A stretch of DNA of 64,000 bases from Desertimonas sp963772825. Its GTDB lineage: Bacteria; Actinomycetota; Acidimicrobiia; Acidimicrobiales; Ilumatobacteraceae. Position 1 is the stretch's first letter. The number at the start of each line of letters is the position of its first letter. Shown here piece by piece: positions 46,475 to 57,330 of the stretch. Both the position numbers and the translations under genes were made by a program. The stretch is from assembly GCA_963772825.1 (NCBI GenBank), contig CAVYYX010000009.1, positions 1 to 64,000 of the forward strand. Reading direction: 5' to 3'. A model generated the notes under the pieces. The model saw only the letters and a list, made by a program, of their open reading frames with translations, had not been told where the DNA came from and did no database searches.

Positions 46475-47847
46475 ATGCCACGTCCTACGACTCGTCGTTC
46501 ACCTGCGCCTTCGCAGTTCCCGAACAGCTCCGTCAACCAGTTCAATCGGCGCAAGCTGCTCGCCGGGGCCGGCGCAGCCCTCGGCGCCGGGGTGGTCCTC
46601 GGCGGGCTCGGGTCGGCCGGGGTGTCGGCGTTCGAGCCGCGCGAGCAGGGGGCGCCTCCTGCAGGCGTCGTCGGGCACGGTGACGTTCGGCAGCAACTAC
46701 TCCGACGAGGTCGCCCAGGAACGCCTTCCAGGCGACGGTCGAGGCCATCGAGAACCCCGACATCGAGTGTCGATCAACACCATCGACCACAACAGCTACC
46801 AGGAGAACATCACCAACTACCTGCAGCAGCCCGACGACCTGATGACATGGTTCGCCGGCTATCGCCTGCGGTTCTTCGCCGCCCAGGGTCTGGTCGGCGA
46901 CATCACGCGACGTGTGGGCGGGCCTCACCGGCTTCACCGACGGCTTCAAGACCGCCTCGACCGGCGACGGACGGCAAGCAGTACATGGTGCCCTTCTACA
47001 ACTACCCGTGGGCCGTGCTACTACTCGAAGAGCCTGTTCGAGGACGGCGGCTACGACGATCCCGGCGACGTGGGACGAGCTGATCGCGCTGGCCGACCAG
47101 ATGCAAGCCGACGGGATCACCCCGTTCGCCGTCGGCAACGAGCGGCAGCTGGCCGGCGATGGGCACGTTCGACATCCTCAACATGCGGATCAACGGCTAC
47201 GACTTCCACGTCGGCCTGATGGCCGGCCAGGAGGACTGGACGACCGATCAGGTCAAGGAGGTGTTCACCGCGTGGGAGGACGCTCCTGCCCTACTACCAG
47301 CACGGAGCCAACGGGCGGACGTGGCAGGAGGCCGGCGCCAGTCGCCTGAAGACGCCGGGAGACCGGGATGTTCATGCTCGGCACGTTCGTGTCCGAGCAG
47401 TTCGCCGACGACCTCGACGACCTCGACTTCTTCGCCTATCCCGGCGATCAACGAGGAGTACGGCCAGGACGTCGATCGACGCCCCGATCGACGGCTTCAT
47501 GATGGCCGCCGAGCCCGGAGAACCCGGAGGCCGCCAAGGACGTGCTCGCGCTACCTCGGCACGCCGGAGGCGAGCGACGTCTTCCTCACGGGGCAACCCG
47601 GCGGCGTCGCCGCCAACAGCGACGCCGACACAGTCGGCTACAACGCCGTTGCAGCAGAAGTCGGCCGAGCTCGATCGGCGGCGACGGCCAACATCGCCCA
47701 GTTCCTCGACCGCGACACCAACCCCGACTTCGCGCCAACGTGGTGGGCGCCGCCCTCGCCGACTTCCTCGCCGACCCGAGCTCGATCGACTCGATCCTCA
47801 GCACGCGTCGAGGAGCAGAAGCAGAGCTCATCTTCGAGTCGAGCTGA
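46475..47847 (+). CDS. Carbohydrate ABC transporter substrate-binding protein (Tat signal), about 20 frame breaks
   Basis: The N-terminus has a twin-arginine signal, 'QFNRRKLLAGAGAALGAGVV', without a lipobox cysteine. Following the sense across frames gives a continuous family-1 sugar-binding protein: 'VSINTIDHNSYQENITNYLQ', 'WAGLTGFTDGFKTAS', 'YMVPFYNYPWAVYYSKSLFE', 'ATWDELIALADQMQADGITP', 'GTFDILNMRINGYDFHVGLM', 'GMFMLGTFVSEQFADDLDDL' and 'LADFLADPSSIDSIL'. Breaks are single extra bases roughly every 50-100 bases, most often C after G or G after C. No residues are lost, so this is most likely a sequencing artefact. It would feed galactosides to the two permeases downstream. Confidence 0.82.
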
Positions 47848-47855
47848 ACGCAAGG

Positions 47856-48852
47856 ATGACCGGTCGCCGCCGCACCGCCCGGCGGCGACGTCCGGCTACC
47901 GCGACGAACGCAAGCGTCGCTGCTGACCGGGCGCGACCGCATGTGGCTCGTGGCTGTTCGTCGGCATCCCCGCCCTCATCCACATCACGTTCGTGTGGGT
48001 CCCGGCGATCGTCACGGTCGTCTTGTCGTTCACCAACTGGAACGGCCTCGCGCCGCGTCAGCGATCCGATTCGTCGGGTTCAGCAACTACTGGGAGATCT
48101 TCACGATCTTCGAAACCGACTTCTTCCCGGCGCTGTTCAACAACTTCGTGCTGATCTGTTCTCTTCTTCGTCCTGCTCGGCGGTCGGCATGTTGCTCGCC
48201 TACCTGCTCGACAAGAACCTCCGCGGCGGGCCGTTCTACCAGAGCGTCTACTACATGCCGGTGGTGCTGTCGCTCGCCGTCGTCGGGTTCATCTGGAAGA
48301 GCGTGATGTACTCGCCGAGCCAGGGACTGCTCTACACGATCTGGCCTGGCGGCCCCATCGACTTCGTCGGCGACCAGACGATGGCTTCGAGATCGACCTG
48401 CCGTTGCTCGACTTCGCGACTACGGGGTCTCGCAGAACTTCGTCGCCATCCTGATCGCCCATGGCGTGGCGGCACATCGGCTACATCATGGTCCTCTACC
48501 TCGCCGGCCTGAAGAGCCGTCGACGCCGTCGCTCCGTGAGGCTGCTCGATCGACGGCTGCAACGAGTGGCAGTCGTTCCGCCGGGTCATCTTCCCGTCGA
48601 TGAAGCCGATCAACGTCGATCGTCGCCGTGATCACGGTGATCGAGGCGCTGCGGGCCTACGACATCGTCGCCGCCCTCAAGCAACCCGCGGGACGGAGGT
48701 GATGTGGACCTGGTCACGACAAGCCTGGTCGGTGAGGGCGGCGGCAACGGGTCGGGATCGGTTCGGCCTACGGCATGGTGCTGTTCATCCTGTGCATCGG
48801 GTTCGTCATGTGGTACTGTCAGCAACGCGTTCCGCGTCAGGAGGTGCACTAG
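47856..48852 (+). CDS. Sugar ABC transporter permease, MalF/UgpA-like, many frame breaks
   Basis: Corrected text gives 'GIPALIHITFVWVPAIVTVV', 'LSFTNWNGLA', 'FVGFSNYWEIFTIFETDFFP', 'LFNNFVLIC', 'VGMLLAYLLDKNLRGGPFYQ', 'SVYYMPVVLSLAVVGFIWKS', the cytoplasmic EAA-loop remnant 'IDGCNEWQSFRRVIFPSMKP' and a final helix 'MVLFILCIGFVMWYCQQRV'. This is the six-helix permease that contacts the ATPase through the EAA loop. About eight single-base breaks occur. ATG 47856 follows the binding-protein stop by eight bases, and the next gene starts two bases after the stop. No ATP-binding subunit is present, so a shared MsiK-like ATPase is presumed. Confidence 0.8.
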
Positions 48853-48854
48853 CC

Positions 48855-49797
48855 ATGGCTGTCGTCGCCGCGCCCGTCGGCGCACGAGTCGAGGTCGCCG
48901 CGGTCGGCAGGACCCGTCGAGGCGGCATCAAGCCGATGCGGGTCCTGTTGTACGTCGTGCTCACCGTGCTCGCCCTGGGCTGGCTCGTGCCCGATCGGCA
49001 CGGCGGTCTACTCGTCGTTCCGCTACTTCGGTCGGACACCAGGTCAACGGCGTGTTCTCGTGGCCCGACACGCTCACGCTGCGAGAACTACCGCGACGCC
49101 TGGAGAGTCGGGCGACATGCGGCAGCCACTTCCTGAATGACGGCGTTCATCGTGTTGCCGGCGGTGGTGCTGACGCTGCTGCTGGCGAGCTGCGTCGCCT
49201 TCGGTGTCAGCCGGTTCACAGCTGGAGGTTCAACATCTTCTTCCTGATGCTGTTCACCGCCGGCAACCTGATGCCCCCCAGGTGATCGCCCAGCCGCTGT
49301 TCCAGATCTACAAGCGGGTGCCGCTGCCCGACTTCCTGTCGGACACCGACACCGGCTACCTGCTCGGCACGAAGATCGCCGTCATCCTCATCCACGTCGC
49401 CTTCCAGGTCGGCTTCTGCACGTTCGTGCTGTCCAACTACATGAAGACGATGCCCAAGGAGCTCTCCGAGGCGGCCGTCGTCGACGGAGCCGGCGTTGCC
49501 CCGGCAGTTCTTCGGCAGGTGATCCTCCCGCTGACGCGACCGGCGCTTGGCGGCGCTGGCGACGCTCGAGTTCACCTGGCTGTACAACGACTTCTTCTGG
49601 GGAGCCAACCTGCTCAACCAGGGAGCTGAACGGCCGATCACGTCGTCGATCGCCATGCTCAACGGGCAGTACGCCACCGACTACAACCTCATCGCCGCCG
49701 CCTCGATGCATGATCGCCCTGCCCACCCTGGCGGTGTACCTCGCTCCTGCAGAAGCAGTTCATCAGCGGGCTGACACTCGGCGCGACCAAGGGCTGA
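48855..49797 (+). CDS. Sugar ABC transporter permease, MalG/UgpE-like, frame breaks
   Basis: ATG 48855 gives 'MAVVAAPVGARVEVAAVG' and the first helix 'MRVLLYVVLTVLALGWLV'. Later frames give 'FNIFFLMLFTAGNLMPP', 'VIAQPLFQIYKRVPLPDFLS', 'TKIAVILIHVAFQVGFCTFV', 'LSNYMKTMPKELSEAAVVDG' (EAA loop) and 'LEFTWLYNDFFWGANLLNQG'. After a last shift the protein ends 'ISGLTLGATKG' at 49795-49797. It pairs with the MalF-like permease to form the membrane channel. The stop overlaps the alpha-galactosidase ATG. Confidence 0.8.
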
Positions 49798-51919
49798 TGC
49801 CCGGCGACCTCGTCGACCTGGGCGGTGACGACACCAGTTTCGTCGTCGACCCAATGGTGGCCGGTGGCGTGCTCGTTCACTGGGGCGCGCCGGTCGGGGG
49901 CGGCGTGCTGTCGGCGACTGCCGCGGCGCTGACGATGCCGGCGGTCGGCGGAAGCCTCGACGTCGTCGCCCCGGTGGCCTTCGTTCCCGAGCACGGGTCC
50001 GGCTTTCCCGGGCGGCCGGGGCTCAGCGGGCACGGATCGGACGGGCGGGGCTGGGCGCCGCGGTTCAGTGCCGTGTCGACGGTCGCCGACGACGACGGCG
50101 TGACGATCGAGTCCACCGATGAGCACGCCGCCCTCCGACTCATCACCACGGTGAATCGCCACGCCGGCGGGGCGATCATCCTCACGGCTGAGCTGGTCAA
50201 CGAGGGCGAGGACGACTACTGGGTCGACGACCTGGCGATCACCCTGGCGGTGCCGCCGCACGTCGCCGAGCTGCTGACGTTCCACGGGCGGTGGTGTCGC
50301 GAGTTCCATCCGCGCCGTCGGCCGTTCGACGACGGTGCCGTTCCTGTCGGAGAACCGGCGCGGCCGCACCTCGCACGAGAACCCGCCGTTGCTGTGGGCC
50401 GGCACCGCCGGCTTCGGCGAGCAGCACGGCGAGGTGTGGGGCGTTCACCTGGCGTGGAGCGGCAACGCGCGCGTTCCACGCCGCTCGCCTGCCCGACGGG
50501 CGGGCGGTGGTCCAACTCGGCGAGCTGCTGCATCCCGGCGAGGTGGTGCTCCGGCCCGGCGAGCGCTATCGGACCCCACCGGTGTACGCGGTGCACTCGA
50601 CGACTGGCCTCGGTGCGGCGAGCCGGCAGTTCCACGCCGTCGTGCGGTCGTCGCCCGCCCATCGCGACCGACCGCGACCCGTCGTGCTCAACACGTGGGA
50701 GGCGGTGTACTTCGATCACGACTTCGACACGCTCGCCCGACTCGCCGAGCGTGCCGCCGCGGTCGGCGTCGAGCGCTTCGTGCTCGACGACGGTTGGTTC
50801 GGCGGGCGCCGTGACGACACCGCCGGGCTCGGTGACTGGTGGGTCTCCCCCGATGCCCATCCCAAGGGGTTGGCGCCGCTGATCGAGCGAGTGCGCGCCC
50901 TCGGCATGGAGTTCGGCATCTGGGTCGAGCCGGAGATGGTCAACCCGGACAGCGACCTGTACCGGGCCCATCCCGACTGGGCGCTCGCCGACGCCGGCTA
51001 CGAACCGGTGCTCGGCCGCCACCAGCTGGTCCTCGACCTCGCGATTCCCGCCGCCTTCGACGAGATCCTCGGCCGGCTCGATGCGCTGCTCGGCGACCAC
51101 GACCTCGCGTTCGTCAAGTGGGACATGAACCGCGACCACGTGCAGGCCACCGGCGCGAGCGGGCGGGCCGGCACGCACGAGCAGACGCTGGCGCTGTACC
51201 GGCTGCTCGACGAGCTGCGCCGACGACACCCCGCCGTCGAGTTCGAGAGCTGTTCGTCGGGCGGAGCCCGCATCGACCTCGGGATCCTGCAGCGCACCGA
51301 GCGGGTGTGGACGAGCGATTGCAACGACGCCCTCGAGCGCCAGACGATCCAGCGCTACGCCTCGCAGCTGATCCCCCTGGAGGTGATCGGAGCACACGTC
51401 GGCCCGCCGACGGCGCATACCACCGGGCGCACGCAGAGCCTCTCGTTCCGCGCCGCCACTGCCCTGTTCGGCCACTTCGGCATCGAGTGGAACCTGCTCT
51501 CCCTCGACGACCTAGAGGTCGCCGCACTGGCCGGCTGGGTGGAGCTGTACAAGCGCCACCGCGAGCTGCTGCACCACGGCGACTTCGTGCGCCTCGACCA
51601 CGACGACCCGCACGCCTTCGTCCACGGGGTGCTCGCCGCCGATCGGCGCACGGGCCTGATCGCCTACGTGCAGCTGACCTCGGCCCAGGCCCTGCTCCCC
51701 CGACCGGTGCGGATCCCCGACCTCGACCCGGAGCAGCGCTACCGGGTTGCCCTCGTCGAGCAGCCAGGACTGCCCGCCGGTCGCCGCCTCACCCGCGACG
51801 CCTTGCCGATCGAGTCCGGGGTCGAACTGAGCGGACGGCAACTCGCTGCCCACGGCGTCCGCCTCCCCGTCGTCAACCCGGAGTCGGTCGAGCTGCTGTG
51901 GATCGAGGCCCTCGCGTGA
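49797..51919 (+). CDS. Alpha-galactosidase, glycoside hydrolase family 36
   Basis: ATG 49797 begins a beta-sandwich domain ('PMVAGGVLVHWGAPVGGGVL', 'CREFHPRRRPF'). After two shifts (about 50330 and 50470) the catalytic barrel reads 'VVLNTWEAVYFDHDFDTLAR', 'GVERFVLDDGWFGGRRDDTA', 'LGMEFGIWVEPEMVNPDSDL', nucleophile Asp in 'LAFVKWDMNRDHV' (about 441) and acid/base Asp in 'VWTSDCNDALERQTIQ' (about 505). 'EVIGAHVGPPTAHTTGRTQS' is also typical of GH36. At about 707 residues it is of normal length. It releases galactose from melibiose, raffinose-type sugars or galactosylglycerol. No signal peptide is present, so it acts on imported sugar. Confidence 0.93.
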
Positions 51920-51935
51920 GCTCGATCGTCGAACT

Positions 51936-51974
51936 GGGCGGCCGAACGGCCCGTTTTCGGGCCGGAGGCCGCCC
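51936..51974 (+). other. Strong GC-rich hairpin between alpha-galactosidase and galT
   Basis: GGGCGGCC (51936-51943) pairs with GGCCGCCC (51967-51974), and inside it GGCCCG (51948-51953) pairs with CGGGCC (51958-51963) around a TTTT loop. It starts 17 bases after the alpha-galactosidase stop. There is no U-run after it, so it is more likely an attenuating or mRNA-processing structure than a full terminator in this co-directional operon. Confidence 0.55.
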
Positions 51975-52012
51975 AGAACGGGAATTGGATCGCAGGCCGC
52001 CCAGAACGGGAA
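51966..52012 (+). repeat. 19-bp direct repeat upstream of galT
   Basis: AGGCCGCCCAGAACGGGAA occurs exactly at 51966-51984 and 51994-52012, with a 28-base period. The second copy ends four bases before the galT GTG at 52017. The first copy shares its left half with the hairpin. This could be an operator or simply a slipped duplication. Confidence 0.7.
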
Positions 52013-52016
52013 CGGT

Positions 52017-53177
52017 GTGAGCGGCGGGCGGGTGCTCGGTCGGCACGAGGTCATCCACCCGGATGGGCGGCAGTTCCTGCTCTACGGCGACGTCGACGAG
52101 GCGACGCTGGCGGCGCTGGCCACGCAACCGGCGGACTCCGGGTACGACGTGTCGCTGCTCCACCGTCGCTACGACCGGCTCACCGACGACTGGGTCCTCG
52201 TGTCGCCGGCTCGCAACGTGCGTCCGAGCACGACGACCACCGGCGAGGGGGCGCCACCATGCCCGCTGTGCCCAGGTGGTCCGGAACTGCCTGGGCCCTT
52301 CGGGCTCGCTGTGTTCGAGAATCGCTACCCCTCGATGTCGCCACACGCCCCAGACCCGGTCGGGTCGATACCCGAACTCGTGGCCTCGTCGCTCGGCCAG
52401 TGCCTCGTGGTCGTCTACACCGACGAGCACGTCGAACACCTCGCCGACCTGTCGCTGCAACAGTTCGCCAACGTCGTCGCTGTCTGGCGCGAGCGGACGG
52501 CTGCATTGTGGGCCGACGGTTACGACTACGTGATGACGTTCGAGAACCACGGCAGCGACGTCGGGGCCACGCTTCCCCACCTGCACGGCCAGCTCTACGC
52601 CTACGGCTTCCTACCACCCGTGACGGCGACGAAGCTCGCCAGCCACGAACGGCATCGCCGTACCCACGCGACGTGCCTCGGTTGCCAGCTGGTGGCCGAG
52701 GATCTCGACAGCGAGCGGGTGATCCACGCCAACGAGCACTTCGTGGCGGCCGTCCCGTTCGCCGCGCGTTGGCCGCTCGAGGTCCAGGTCCGGGCCCGAC
52801 GCCACGGCGTCGGGCGGCTCGGCGACCTCGACGACGACGCCGCCCTCGATCTCGTGCGCGCCCTCACCGATGTCATCCGCCGCTACGACCGGCTGTGGGG
52901 ATTCCCGATGCCGTACATGATGATCGTGCAGGAAGCGCCGTCCCCGAGCCACGGGGCCGCCAGCGCCGACTGGCACCTCCACGTCGAGCTGCTCCCTCCC
53001 CATCGCAACCCGCACCGCCTCAAGGTGCGGGCCAGCGTCGAGACGGGGCTCGGCACGTTCATCCTCGACACGCTGCCCGAGCAGGTCGCCGCCGAGCTGC
53101 GGGCCGTCGTCGTCGACGACCTCGACTGGTCCGGTGTCATCGTCCCGGCGGTCGGGGAAATAGCAACACGCGCGTAG
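52017..53177 (+). CDS. galT: Galactose-1-phosphate uridylyltransferase
   Basis: The 386-residue enzyme shows 'YDRLTDDWVLVSPARNVRPS', a zinc-binding 'CPLCPGG' pair (about residue 82), 'FENRYPSMSPHA', 'YVMTFENHGSDVGATLPHLH' with the catalytic HxH in 'LPHLHGQLYAYGF' (about 187), and 'ASADWHLHVELLPPHRNPH'. It exchanges UMP between UDP-glucose and galactose-1-phosphate in the Leloir pathway, so it uses the galactose released by the two galactosidases. Galactokinase and GalE are not in the window. The start GTG is preceded by the duplicated 19-bp element, and the gene is intact. Confidence 0.93.
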   Translation: MSGGRVLGRHEVIHPDGRQFLLYGDVDEATLAALATQPADSGYDVSLLHRRYDRLTDDWVLVSPARNVRPSTTTTGEGAPPCPLCPGGPELPGPFGLAVFENRYPSMSPHAPDPVGSIPELVASSLGQCLVVVYTDEHVEHLADLSLQQFANVVAVWRERTAALWADGYDYVMTFENHGSDVGATLPHLHGQLYAYGFLPPVTATKLASHERHRRTHATCLGCQLVAEDLDSERVIHANEHFVAAVPFAARWPLEVQVRARRHGVGRLGDLDDDAALDLVRALTDVIRRYDRLWGFPMPYMMIVQEAPSPSHGAASADWHLHVELLPPHRNPHRLKVRASVETGLGTFILDTLPEQVAAELRAVVVDDLDWSGVIVPAVGEIATRA

Positions 53178-53187
53178 GATTAACTCG

Positions 53188-53969
<782 letters not shown>

Positions 53970-53973
<4 letters not shown>

Positions 53974-55247
53974 CGACCACCGCCGAAGCGGTCGACCGCC
54001 TCGATGCCACCGCCCTCAAGCAGCGCTTCCCGCTGTTGTTGAAGGAGATCGACGACGCCCCGATCCACTACCTCGACTCGGCCAACACGTCGCAGAAGCC
54101 ACGCGAGGTGATCGAGGCGATGACCGCGTTCACCGAAACGTCGTACGCCCCGATCAACCGCAGCGCCTATCGCCTCGCCGCCGACGCCACCGACGCGTAC
54201 GAGGGGGCCCGCGCCAAGGTCGCCGGCTTCGTCAACGCCCGCCACGCCGACGAGATCGTGTTCACCAAGAACGCCACGGAAGCGCTCAACCTCGTCGCCC
54301 AATCGTGGGGCGGCGCCCATCTCACGGCAGGAGACGTCGTCGTCGTCACCGAGATGGAGCACCACGCCAACGTCGTGCCGTGGCACATCATGGCGGCCCG
54401 CCAAGGGATCGAACTGCGCTGGCTACCGATCACACCCGACGGGCAGCTCGACCTCGACGACGGCAACCTCGAACGGCTCCTCGACGGGGCCAAGGTGTTC
54501 GCCTTCACGGCGATGAGCAACGTGCTCGGCACGCTGACGCCGGTCGCCGAGCTCACCGCCGCCGCCCACGCCGCCGGCGCCCTGGCCGTCGTCGACGCCT
54601 GCCAGTACGTGCCGCACAACGTCACCGACGTCCAAGCCTGGGGGGCCGACTTCGTCGCCTTCTCTGCCCACAAGATGTGCGGTCCCTCGGGGATCGGCGC
54701 TCTGTGGGGACGGGCGGAGCTGCTCGACGACACTCCCCCGTTCCTCGGTGGTGGCAACATGATCGCCGACGTCCGCTTCGACGGCTACACGCCGGCCCCG
54801 GTGCCGGCCAAGTTCGAGGCGGGCACCCCGCCGATCATCGAGGCGATCGGCTTCGGGGCGGCCGTCGACTTCATGCAGGGCGTCGGGATGGAACGCATCC
54901 ACGCCCACGAACGAGCGCTCAGCGAGTACGCGATGACGACGATGACCGATCGGTTCGGCGACGACATCACGATTCACGGGCCGGCCAACCCGGCGCTGCG
55001 CGGCGGGGTGCTCAGCTTCGCGTTCCGCGAGCTGCACCCCCACGACGTGTCCCAGGTGCTCGACCAGCGCAACGTGTGCGTGCGCGCCGGGCACCATTGC
55101 GCCAAGCCACTGATGAGGGTCCTCGACGTCGCGGCGACGGTGCGGGCAAGCTGGTACCTCTATAACGACCGTGACGACATCGATGCCCTCGCCGATGCCC
55201 TCGACGGCGCGTCGGACATCTTCGGCCTCCCCCCGCCCCCGCCTAGC
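53970..55247 (+). CDS. sufS: Cysteine desulfurase SufS
   Basis: The PLP enzyme reads 'LKQRFPLLLKEIDDAPIHYL', 'DSANTSQKPREVIEAM', 'DEIVFTKNATEALNLVAQSW', 'VVVTEMEHHANVVPWHIMAA', PLP-lysine in 'VAFSAHKMCGPSGIGALWGR' (about 235), and the catalytic Cys in 'CVRAGHHCAKPLMRVLDVAA' (about 376). It removes sulfur from cysteine for Fe-S assembly. The natural end is near 55247. The frame is open past it because of a shift in a C-rich run near 55230-55243 that hides the TAG at 55244. The following sufU begins at 55279 in another frame. Confidence 0.94.
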
Positions 55248-55278
55248 AGCAAACGGAACGAACGGAGCGAGCACAGCA

Positions 55279-55743
55279 ATGCCAGGTCTCGAAGACCTCT
55301 ACCGCGAGATCATCCTCGACCACTACCGCTCGCCGCGCAACCGCGGCGAGCTGGAGGCGCCGCCGGCGGCCGTCGCCCAAGGCCACAACCCGCTGTGCGG
55401 CGACGAGATCACCGTCTACCTGCTCGTCGACGACGGACGGGTGAGCGACGTCAAGGTCGGCGGGCAAGGGTGCTCGATCTCGCAGAGCTCGGCGTCGATG
55501 ATGAGCCAGGCGATCAAGGGCCGCTCGGTCGACGAGGTGCGCTCGCTGGTGCGCCGGTTCAAGGGGATGATGTCGATCGACGACCTTTCCGACGGCGACG
55601 GCGACGGCGACGGGCCGGTGCCCGAGCTCGGCGACCTCGAGGCGCTGCAGGGCGTCGTCAAGTTCCCCGTGCGGATCAAGTGCGCCACGCTGGCGTGGAA
55701 CACCCTCGTCGACGCCCTCGACGCCGCCGATCAACCGGCCTGA
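55279..55743 (+). CDS. sufU: SufU-like Fe-S assembly/sulfur transfer protein
   Basis: The 154-residue protein begins 'MPGLEDLYREIILDHYRSPR'. It has the three Cys of the family: 'GHNPLCGDEITVYLL' (about 39), 'VKVGGQGCSISQSSASMMSQ' (about 63) and 'FPVRIKCATLAWNTL' (about 133). The second and third, with an Asp, bind zinc in SufU, which accepts sulfur from SufS. A small insert 'SDGDGDGDGPVPELGDLEAL' is Asp/Gly-rich and slightly longer than usual. The gene is intact and follows sufS in the same operon. Confidence 0.93.
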   Translation: MPGLEDLYREIILDHYRSPRNRGELEAPPAAVAQGHNPLCGDEITVYLLVDDGRVSDVKVGGQGCSISQSSASMMSQAIKGRSVDEVRSLVRRFKGMMSIDDLSDGDGDGDGPVPELGDLEALQGVVKFPVRIKCATLAWNTLVDALDAADQPA

Positions 55744-55817
55744 CCCTGCTCAGGCCCGTCGATCGGCACCGGACTCCGGCGATCCAGCGCTCTGCACGAA
55801 GAAGGTGGCAACGGTCC

Positions 55818-56555
55818 GTGGAAGGCGATCGGCGGCTACGCATCCTTACCAGGCTGGTCGAGTCGCTCGATGGCGACCGGCGCGTTCAGCCGTTGTGTCA
55901 AGTGTGTGCCGAGATCACTGTGACGACCGGCGCCGGGCTGATGCTGATGTTCGACGGCGTCTCGCCAGGCTCGTTCTGCACGACCGATGCGGTGAGCGCT
56001 CGCCTCGAGCAGCTCCATCTTGACCTCGGCGAGGGACCCTGGGTCGACGCCTACCAACAGGATCGGGTGGTGCTCGAGCCTGACCTGGCCTCACCGGACC
56101 GGGCGCGGTGGCTCGCCTTCACGAGCCCAGCAGTCGACGCGGGCGCCCGTGCGATCTTCGGGTTCCCGATGTTGATCGGCACCGTCCGCCTCGGGACGAT
56201 GGGCATGTACTCCGACCGGCCGGGGGTGCTTTCCGCTGAGCAGCACGCCGACGCCCTGGTGATGGCGGACGTCGCCGCCCGGGCGATTCTGCTCATGCAG
56301 GCAGACGCCTCACCGGGGACGATGGTCGAAGAGTTGATGGCGGCAACCGACCTTCGGCTCGAGGTCCACCAGGCCGCCGGCATGGTGTCGGCGCAACTGG
56401 CCATCACCGTCGGCGAAGCGTTGATCCGGCTGCGCGCCAGCGCCTTCGGCAACGAGCGGAGCCTCGACGAGGTCGCCCGAGACGTGGTCGCCAGACGACT
56501 ACGCTTTGAACACCCAGGCCGCGATGAGCGTGCCGTCGGGGGAGGTGATTGCTGA
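55818..56555 (+). CDS. GAF-ANTAR regulator, first of a tandem pair
   Basis: GTG 55818 gives 'ILTRLVESLDGDRRVQPLCQ', then a GAF domain: 'AEITVTTGAGLMLMFDGVSP', 'LHLDLGEGPWVDAYQQDRVV', 'RAIFGFPMLIGTVRLGTMGM' and 'RPGVLSAEQHADALVMADVA'. The C-terminus 'VHQAAGMVSAQLAITVGEAL' followed by 'LRASAFGNERSLDEVARDV' is an ANTAR RNA-binding output domain, which works by antitermination at paired hairpins. The protein is 245 residues. The input signal is unknown. Its stop overlaps the next gene (TGATG). Confidence 0.85.
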   Translation: MEGDRRLRILTRLVESLDGDRRVQPLCQVCAEITVTTGAGLMLMFDGVSPGSFCTTDAVSARLEQLHLDLGEGPWVDAYQQDRVVLEPDLASPDRARWLAFTSPAVDAGARAIFGFPMLIGTVRLGTMGMYSDRPGVLSAEQHADALVMADVAARAILLMQADASPGTMVEELMAATDLRLEVHQAAGMVSAQLAITVGEALIRLRASAFGNERSLDEVARDVVARRLRFEHPGRDERAVGGGDC

Positions 56556-57289
56556 TGGCGAGAGAAGCGAAGCTGGCGCGAACGCTCGTGGAACTCGCCG
56601 ACACGCTGGTCGCCGACTTCGATGTCGTCGAGCTCTTGACGTTGCTCACCGATCGGTGCGTCGACGTGCTCGAGGTCGACGCCGCCGGTCTGATGCTCGT
56701 CTCCGTGGAAGGCGACCTGCGCGTGATGGCCTCGTCCAGTGACGCGGTTCGCATGCTCGAGCTGTTCCAAGTGCAGTCTCAGGAGGGTCCGTGCCTCGAC
56801 TGCTACCGGGCCGGTCGACCCGTTGTCAACGAGGATCTCACCGCGCTCGATGAGCGCTGGCCGCGTTTCACTCCCGAAGCGCTCGCCGGCGGCTTTCGGG
56901 CGGTGCACGCCGTGCCGATGCGCCTGCGCGGGAACATCCTCGGCGCCCTCAACCTCTTCCACGTCGAGCCGACCTACCTGCAGGAGGACGACATCGCGGC
57001 CGCCCAGGCCCTCGCCGATGTCGCCACGATCGCCATCCTCCAACACCGCGCTGCCATCGAGGCCCAGGTGCTCAACGAGCAACTCGGTCAGGCACTGAAC
57101 ACTCGCATCGTGATCGAGCAGGCCAAAGGGGTGATCGCCGAGCGTCGACGCCTGACGATGGAGGAGGCCTTCGCCCACCTGCGCACCCACGCCCGGAATC
57201 ACAACCGGCTGCTCGCCGATGTCGCTCGCGACGTCATCGCCGGGACGCTTCCGGCCGAAGCCCTGGATTCACCGCGCCACTCGACCTGA
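56555..57289 (+). CDS. GAF-ANTAR regulator, second of a tandem pair
   Basis: The 244-residue protein begins 'MAREAKLARTLVELADTLVA' after a good ribosome site (GGAGGTG). Its GAF domain shows 'DAAGLMLVSVEGDLRVMASS', 'QVQSQEGPCLDCYRAGRPVV', 'GFRAVHAVPMRLRGNILGAL' and 'LNLFHVEPTYLQEDDIAAAQ'. The ANTAR domain is 'RIVIEQAKGVIAERRRLTME' followed by 'EAFAHLRTHARNHNRLLADV'. The 'GPCLDCYR' motif has two Cys that could sense redox state or a metal, but this is inference. It is probably made together with the first regulator. Confidence 0.9.
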   Translation: MAREAKLARTLVELADTLVADFDVVELLTLLTDRCVDVLEVDAAGLMLVSVEGDLRVMASSSDAVRMLELFQVQSQEGPCLDCYRAGRPVVNEDLTALDERWPRFTPEALAGGFRAVHAVPMRLRGNILGALNLFHVEPTYLQEDDIAAAQALADVATIAILQHRAAIEAQVLNEQLGQALNTRIVIEQAKGVIAERRRLTMEEAFAHLRTHARNHNRLLADVARDVIAGTLPAEALDSPRHST

Positions 57290-57330
57290 GCCACGACGCG
57301 TTCCCAGACGCCGGCTCGTACGATCGGCTG

